Positions 62,301 through 64,000 of a stretch of 64,000 nt of DNA are shown here, piece after piece. Source of the stretch: Saccharopolyspora_C sp040643635. Lineage in GTDB: Bacteria > Actinomycetota > Actinomycetes > Mycobacteriales > Pseudonocardiaceae. Each line of letters starts with the position of its first letter. The first letter of the stretch is position 1. The position numbers were made by a program, and so were the translations under genes. The stretch is from assembly GCF_040643635.1 (NCBI RefSeq), contig NZ_JBEYUS010000002.1, positions 62,001-126,000 of the forward strand, given 5' to 3'. The notes under the pieces were generated by a model. It had not been told where the DNA came from. It made no database searches and saw only the letters and a list, made by a program, of their open reading frames with translations.

Positions 62301-62684
62301 GCGCCGGACGCGGGCGGTTTCACCGGGTGGAGCCTGCTGCGGATCGATCCGGGCGACCGGCGGGGCCCGGTGCGCTGGGAGACGAGGCCGCGCGTCGACC
62401 GGATCGAGCTGCCGGTGCCGCCGGTCGCGGCGGGCGGCACGGCGCAGGTGGCGGCCCGGTTGGCGCAGGAGGGCCGGTCGGTGCCCGTGCGGTATCCGGT
62501 GAGCGCGGAGTGGGCGGGCCGATCCGTCCACATCGGACCGGTGGTGGAAGCGGGGCCGAACGCGGTGGCCGCGTTCGATCCGGACACCGGGGTGCTCACC
62601 GGGGTGCGCCCGGGGGAGGGAGAACTGAGCGTGACGATCAACGGGGTGAAGAAGACCACCGTATTCGCTGTCACCCGGAGGTGA
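59355..62684 (+). CDS. Large secreted phosphodiester glycosidase-metallophosphoesterase fusion
   Basis: 1,109 residues from ATG 59355 (GGGGAGG upstream). Signal peptide to about residue 30 (APAASAAP). NAGPA/DUF2233-type phosphodiester glycosidase domain about 100-420, with 'VAGVNGDFFDIDASGAPLG' and 'INLDGGGSSTLLARE'. Then Ig-like and carbohydrate-binding-like beta domains (about 420-750). A calcineurin-like phosphoesterase follows (about 765-1010): 'IAVVSDAQF', 'VINGDLVDRG', 'YVPGNHEA', 'FLHHPL', 'GHAGTFHSS'. A C-terminal beta domain completes it. Metal motif I reads D-A-Q instead of D-x-H, so the metal site may be atypical. It probably acts on phosphodiester-linked glycans outside the cell; the substrate is unknown. 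Confidence 0.82.
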   Translation: MRSRGLVLGLSGAVLAGAMTAPAASAAPLGPPPVEDVPGASAAERGPVSVRSATTRSAGPDGFDTFRETSEIAPGLRLTEFDRYEPEGWVRGDVLTADLAGAGLRAEYLSPGSASARAPLTEQLSGAVAGVNGDFFDIDASGAPLGAAMSGGELLSAPAAGHNDVAAVGGSAGRLMQVFLAAELTRPDGGTTPITDLNSPHVAADGIGLYTSYWGAASRKSAVDGSAPVLEVELAGDVVSQVRPVPAEGPVPAGSVRLLGTGAGAAALGSLRPGDRVSVRYRPRTDGPADVAIGGNEVLLRDGAVQPVDDTALHPRTAAGFSADGSRMWLVTIDGRQADSRGATERELAERLRELGASDAINLDGGGSSTLLARERGAASAEVRNAPSDGELRPVPNGIGFATAVGSGRLRGFRVEPSEGERVLSGLSRAVAAHGHDETGAPVPAEPRWSVSPIGGGRVTGGVLHAGPPGTTTVTASAPGARGSADLVVLGPPASITTDVRRVELPDEGARGRFQVLGQDAEGFRTWVEPADVRLEYDHDAVRIEPDGDGFAVAALAPSATSPVTVRVGDLTAHLGVTTGSRPEPLAPLDGPAGWAASVFPQQVSASLHEAPGHAGTPGLALDYSLTGATTTRAAYVDAAEPLPLRPGTQRLGMWVNGDGRGAWLRGSVVDSAGVATTVDWARNVDWTGWRYVEAPLPVGTSGSVRLQRIYAVEPDGARQYSGRLVFDDLTALVAPDLQVPVDAEPQDRSVVRNGTLPPAPGAARIAVVSDAQFTADEPDGPLVAAARRSLREAVAARPDALVINGDLVDRGTAADFDLARRVIESEVGDRVPWYYVPGNHEASGPGDLREFAAEFGATHQVADVAGTRAVLLDSSAGSLLGGGFDQVRMLRSALDGAARDPRVRSVSVFLHHPLRDPGPTDASQLEDPKEAELLGRWLADFRRDSGKPAVLVAGHAGTFHSSTVDGVPRQVNGNAGKRPATAPDAGGFTGWSLLRIDPGDRRGPVRWETRPRVDRIELPVPPVAAGGTAQVAARLAQEGRSVPVRYPVSAEWAGRSVHIGPVVEAGPNAVAAFDPDTGVLTGVRPGEGELSVTINGVKKTTVFAVTRR

Positions 62685-62788
62685 GTTCTTCCCGCTGTGC
62701 CGGGGAATTCTTCCACAGGGCGCCGATTCATCCACAGATCTGAAATCCACCCTGCGGCGACCGCGGTGGGCTGCCCGATGTTCTGGGT

Positions 62789-63922
62789 ATGACCACTCCG
62801 CTGAACGCACGCATCCACCTCGGCGACGCGGGCGAGATCCTCGCCGCCGTTCCGCATCTGCTCGGGTTCACGCCGACCGGTTCCCTGGTGCTGCTGGGCC
62901 TGCGCACCGACGGCGACCTCGGGACGTTCTGCCTCACGCTGCGGATCGACCTGCCCCCGCCCGAACACCGACGGTCGGTCATCGACTACCTCTCCGCGGG
63001 CCCGATGGTGCGGCGCGGAGCCGATCGCGTCATCGTCGTGGCCGTCGGGCCGGACGGTGGCGGCGGGCACGGCCCGCCGGGCGGCGAACCCGAGCCGTCC
63101 GCCGACGCGCACGCCGAGCCGGACCGCGGCGCACGGTCGGAGCCGGACGAGTCCGAAGTGGACGACGACGTCCCGCACCGCGAGCTGATCCTGCTGCTGC
63201 GGGAGGGTTTCGCCGCAGCCGGCATCGACGTGCTGCACGAGATCTGGGCCGACCGGCTCGTCGCGGGCGGTCCCTGGCGCTGCTACGACGACCCGCCCTG
63301 CCGCGGGGAGATCCCGGACCCCAAGCGCACCGCGCTGAGCGCGGCGATGGCCGCGTCCGGGTCGGTCACCTTCGACAGCCGCCGGGAACTGCAGGACCTG
63401 GTGGCGCCCGAATCCGAGCGGACCACGGCCCGCTGGGCGGCCCGGCTGAACAGCCTGCTCGAGGACGCCGAGCGGGACGGCACCGACGTGCACGACGACG
63501 TGGCCACCGCTTTCGCCGGAATCCGCCGGACGGCGGCGGGCGAGGCGCTGACCGAGGACGACCAGCTGCGCGTCCTGCTCGCGCTGAACGACCAGCGGGT
63601 GCGCGACCTGTGCCTCGGCGTGGCGCTGGGCGAGTCGGCGATGGCGGCCGAGCAGCTGTGGCTGAGCCTGGTGCGCAAGGCTCCGGAACCCGAGGTCGCC
63701 GACGTGGCCGCGCTGCTGGCGTTCTCGGCCTACCTGCGCGGGGAGGGGGCGATGGCGAGCGTGGCGCTGGAGCGCGTGGAGGCCGCCCGGCCCGAGCACT
63801 CGCTGGGCACCCTGCTGCGGCAGGCCCTCGAACGGGGCATCTCGCCGAAGGAGCTGTCCGAGGTGGCCAAGGACGCGATGACCGATGCCCAGCTCATGAT
63901 CGAAGTGGAGGAGTCCTCATGA
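62789..63922 (+). CDS. DUF4192 family protein
   Basis: 377 residues. Begins 'TPLNARIHLGDAGEILAAVPHLLGFTPTGSLVLLGL', the DUF4192 opening that forms an alpha/beta fold. A Pro/Glu-rich insertion of about 45 residues interrupts it near residues 92-135. 'CYDDPPCRGEIPDPKRTALSAAMAASGSVTFDSRREL' is another family block. The helical C-terminal half has 'LLAFSAYLRGEGAMASVALERV', resembling a tetratricopeptide-like array. Widespread in actinobacteria without known function. The stop overlaps the next gene (ATGA). Confidence 0.85.
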   Translation: MTTPLNARIHLGDAGEILAAVPHLLGFTPTGSLVLLGLRTDGDLGTFCLTLRIDLPPPEHRRSVIDYLSAGPMVRRGADRVIVVAVGPDGGGGHGPPGGEPEPSADAHAEPDRGARSEPDESEVDDDVPHRELILLLREGFAAAGIDVLHEIWADRLVAGGPWRCYDDPPCRGEIPDPKRTALSAAMAASGSVTFDSRRELQDLVAPESERTTARWAARLNSLLEDAERDGTDVHDDVATAFAGIRRTAAGEALTEDDQLRVLLALNDQRVRDLCLGVALGESAMAAEQLWLSLVRKAPEPEVADVAALLAFSAYLRGEGAMASVALERVEAARPEHSLGTLLRQALERGISPKELSEVAKDAMTDAQLMIEVEESS

Positions 63923-64000
63923 TCGCCACGATCAGGCACCGCGCGCCGGTGCGCACTCGGCCGGACCGGCCGGTGCCCGGTCGCGGGGCGAACGGGCACC
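63919..64000 (+). CDS. Hypothetical protein, partial (runs off the window)
   Basis: ATG at 63919 overlaps the DUF4192 stop (ATGA), with GAGGAG about 5 nt upstream, so translational coupling is expected. Only about 27 residues are visible (MIATIRHRAPVRTRPDRP onward), basic and Pro-rich, with no recognisable motif. Confidence 0.45.
   Translation, partial: MIATIRHRAPVRTRPDRPVPGRGANGH

Noticed and set aside
62700..62750. DnaA boxes or an origin (TTCCACAG, ATCCACAG)
   Set aside because: Only two imperfect 9-mers are present, with no AT-rich unwinding region and no dnaA/dnaN nearby.

Overview
The window is high-GC actinobacterial chromosome, most likely from the Pseudonocardiaceae (Saccharopolyspora/Amycolatopsis-like). 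This rests on base composition, on many GTG starts lying directly behind TANNNT -10 motifs (leaderless genes), on Mycobacterium-like gene order, and on a phosphofructokinase with the active-site signature of the pyrophosphate-dependent enzyme known from Amycolatopsis. Family names come from motifs and gene order read by eye; no database search was run.

Layout, left half. 1-5.3 kb: a partial hypothetical gene and alpha/beta hydrolase (minus strand), then plsC, RNase AS, phosphofructokinase and class II DAHP synthase. 5.5-10.8 kb: a polyol/sugar cassette (DeoR regulator, lipoprotein binding protein, two permeases, no ATPase, a zinc dehydrogenase behind a cluster of hairpins). 10.9-21.4 kb: a chloramphenicol-type MFS exporter, then an M. 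tuberculosis Rv2170-Rv2176-like block (MptA-type mannosyltransferase, PASTA kinase at the pknL locus, Rv2175c-like DNA-binding protein, VanZ-like protein, CrtI-type desaturase plus polyprenyl synthase, LppM-like lipoprotein). 21.4-30.3 kb: a DUF885 peptidase-like protein, a mycothiol-dependent-isomerase/HEPN gene pair near a perfect SOS box, a GNAT protein and the giant helicase Lhr.

Layout, right half. 30.6-33.1 kb: DUF3046, recA and recX. 33.2-43.4 kb: HAD phosphatase, polysaccharide deacetylase with a lipoprotein, edd-eda (Entner-Doudoroff), a lobe-deleted binding protein, and the gluABCD-type amino-acid importer. 44-64 kb: the conserved actinobacterial run miaB, Rv2732c-like membrane protein, DUF349, Rv2728c-like protein, miaA, dapF, hflX, a secreted propeller-like protein, lexA with a divergent LysM gene, nrdR-nrdJ, a large secreted glycosidase/phosphoesterase and a DUF4192 protein.

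Themes. Sugar metabolism: polyol uptake and oxidation, a probable PPi-linked phosphofructokinase, and edd-eda. DNA damage: recA/recX, lexA with a LysM division-regulator-like gene, lhr, and an SOS box ahead of the HEPN operon. Cell envelope: mannosyltransferase, PASTA kinase, deacetylase, phosphodiester glycosidase.

The most unusual non-coding content is a dispersed element of about 155 bp (three full-length copies and one deletion derivative). Paired changes in its stems indicate selection for a fold. There are also three intergenic minisatellites with 17-18 bp units and a run of five perfect hairpins at 9.5-9.7 kb. No rRNA, intact tRNA, CRISPR array or transposase gene was seen.
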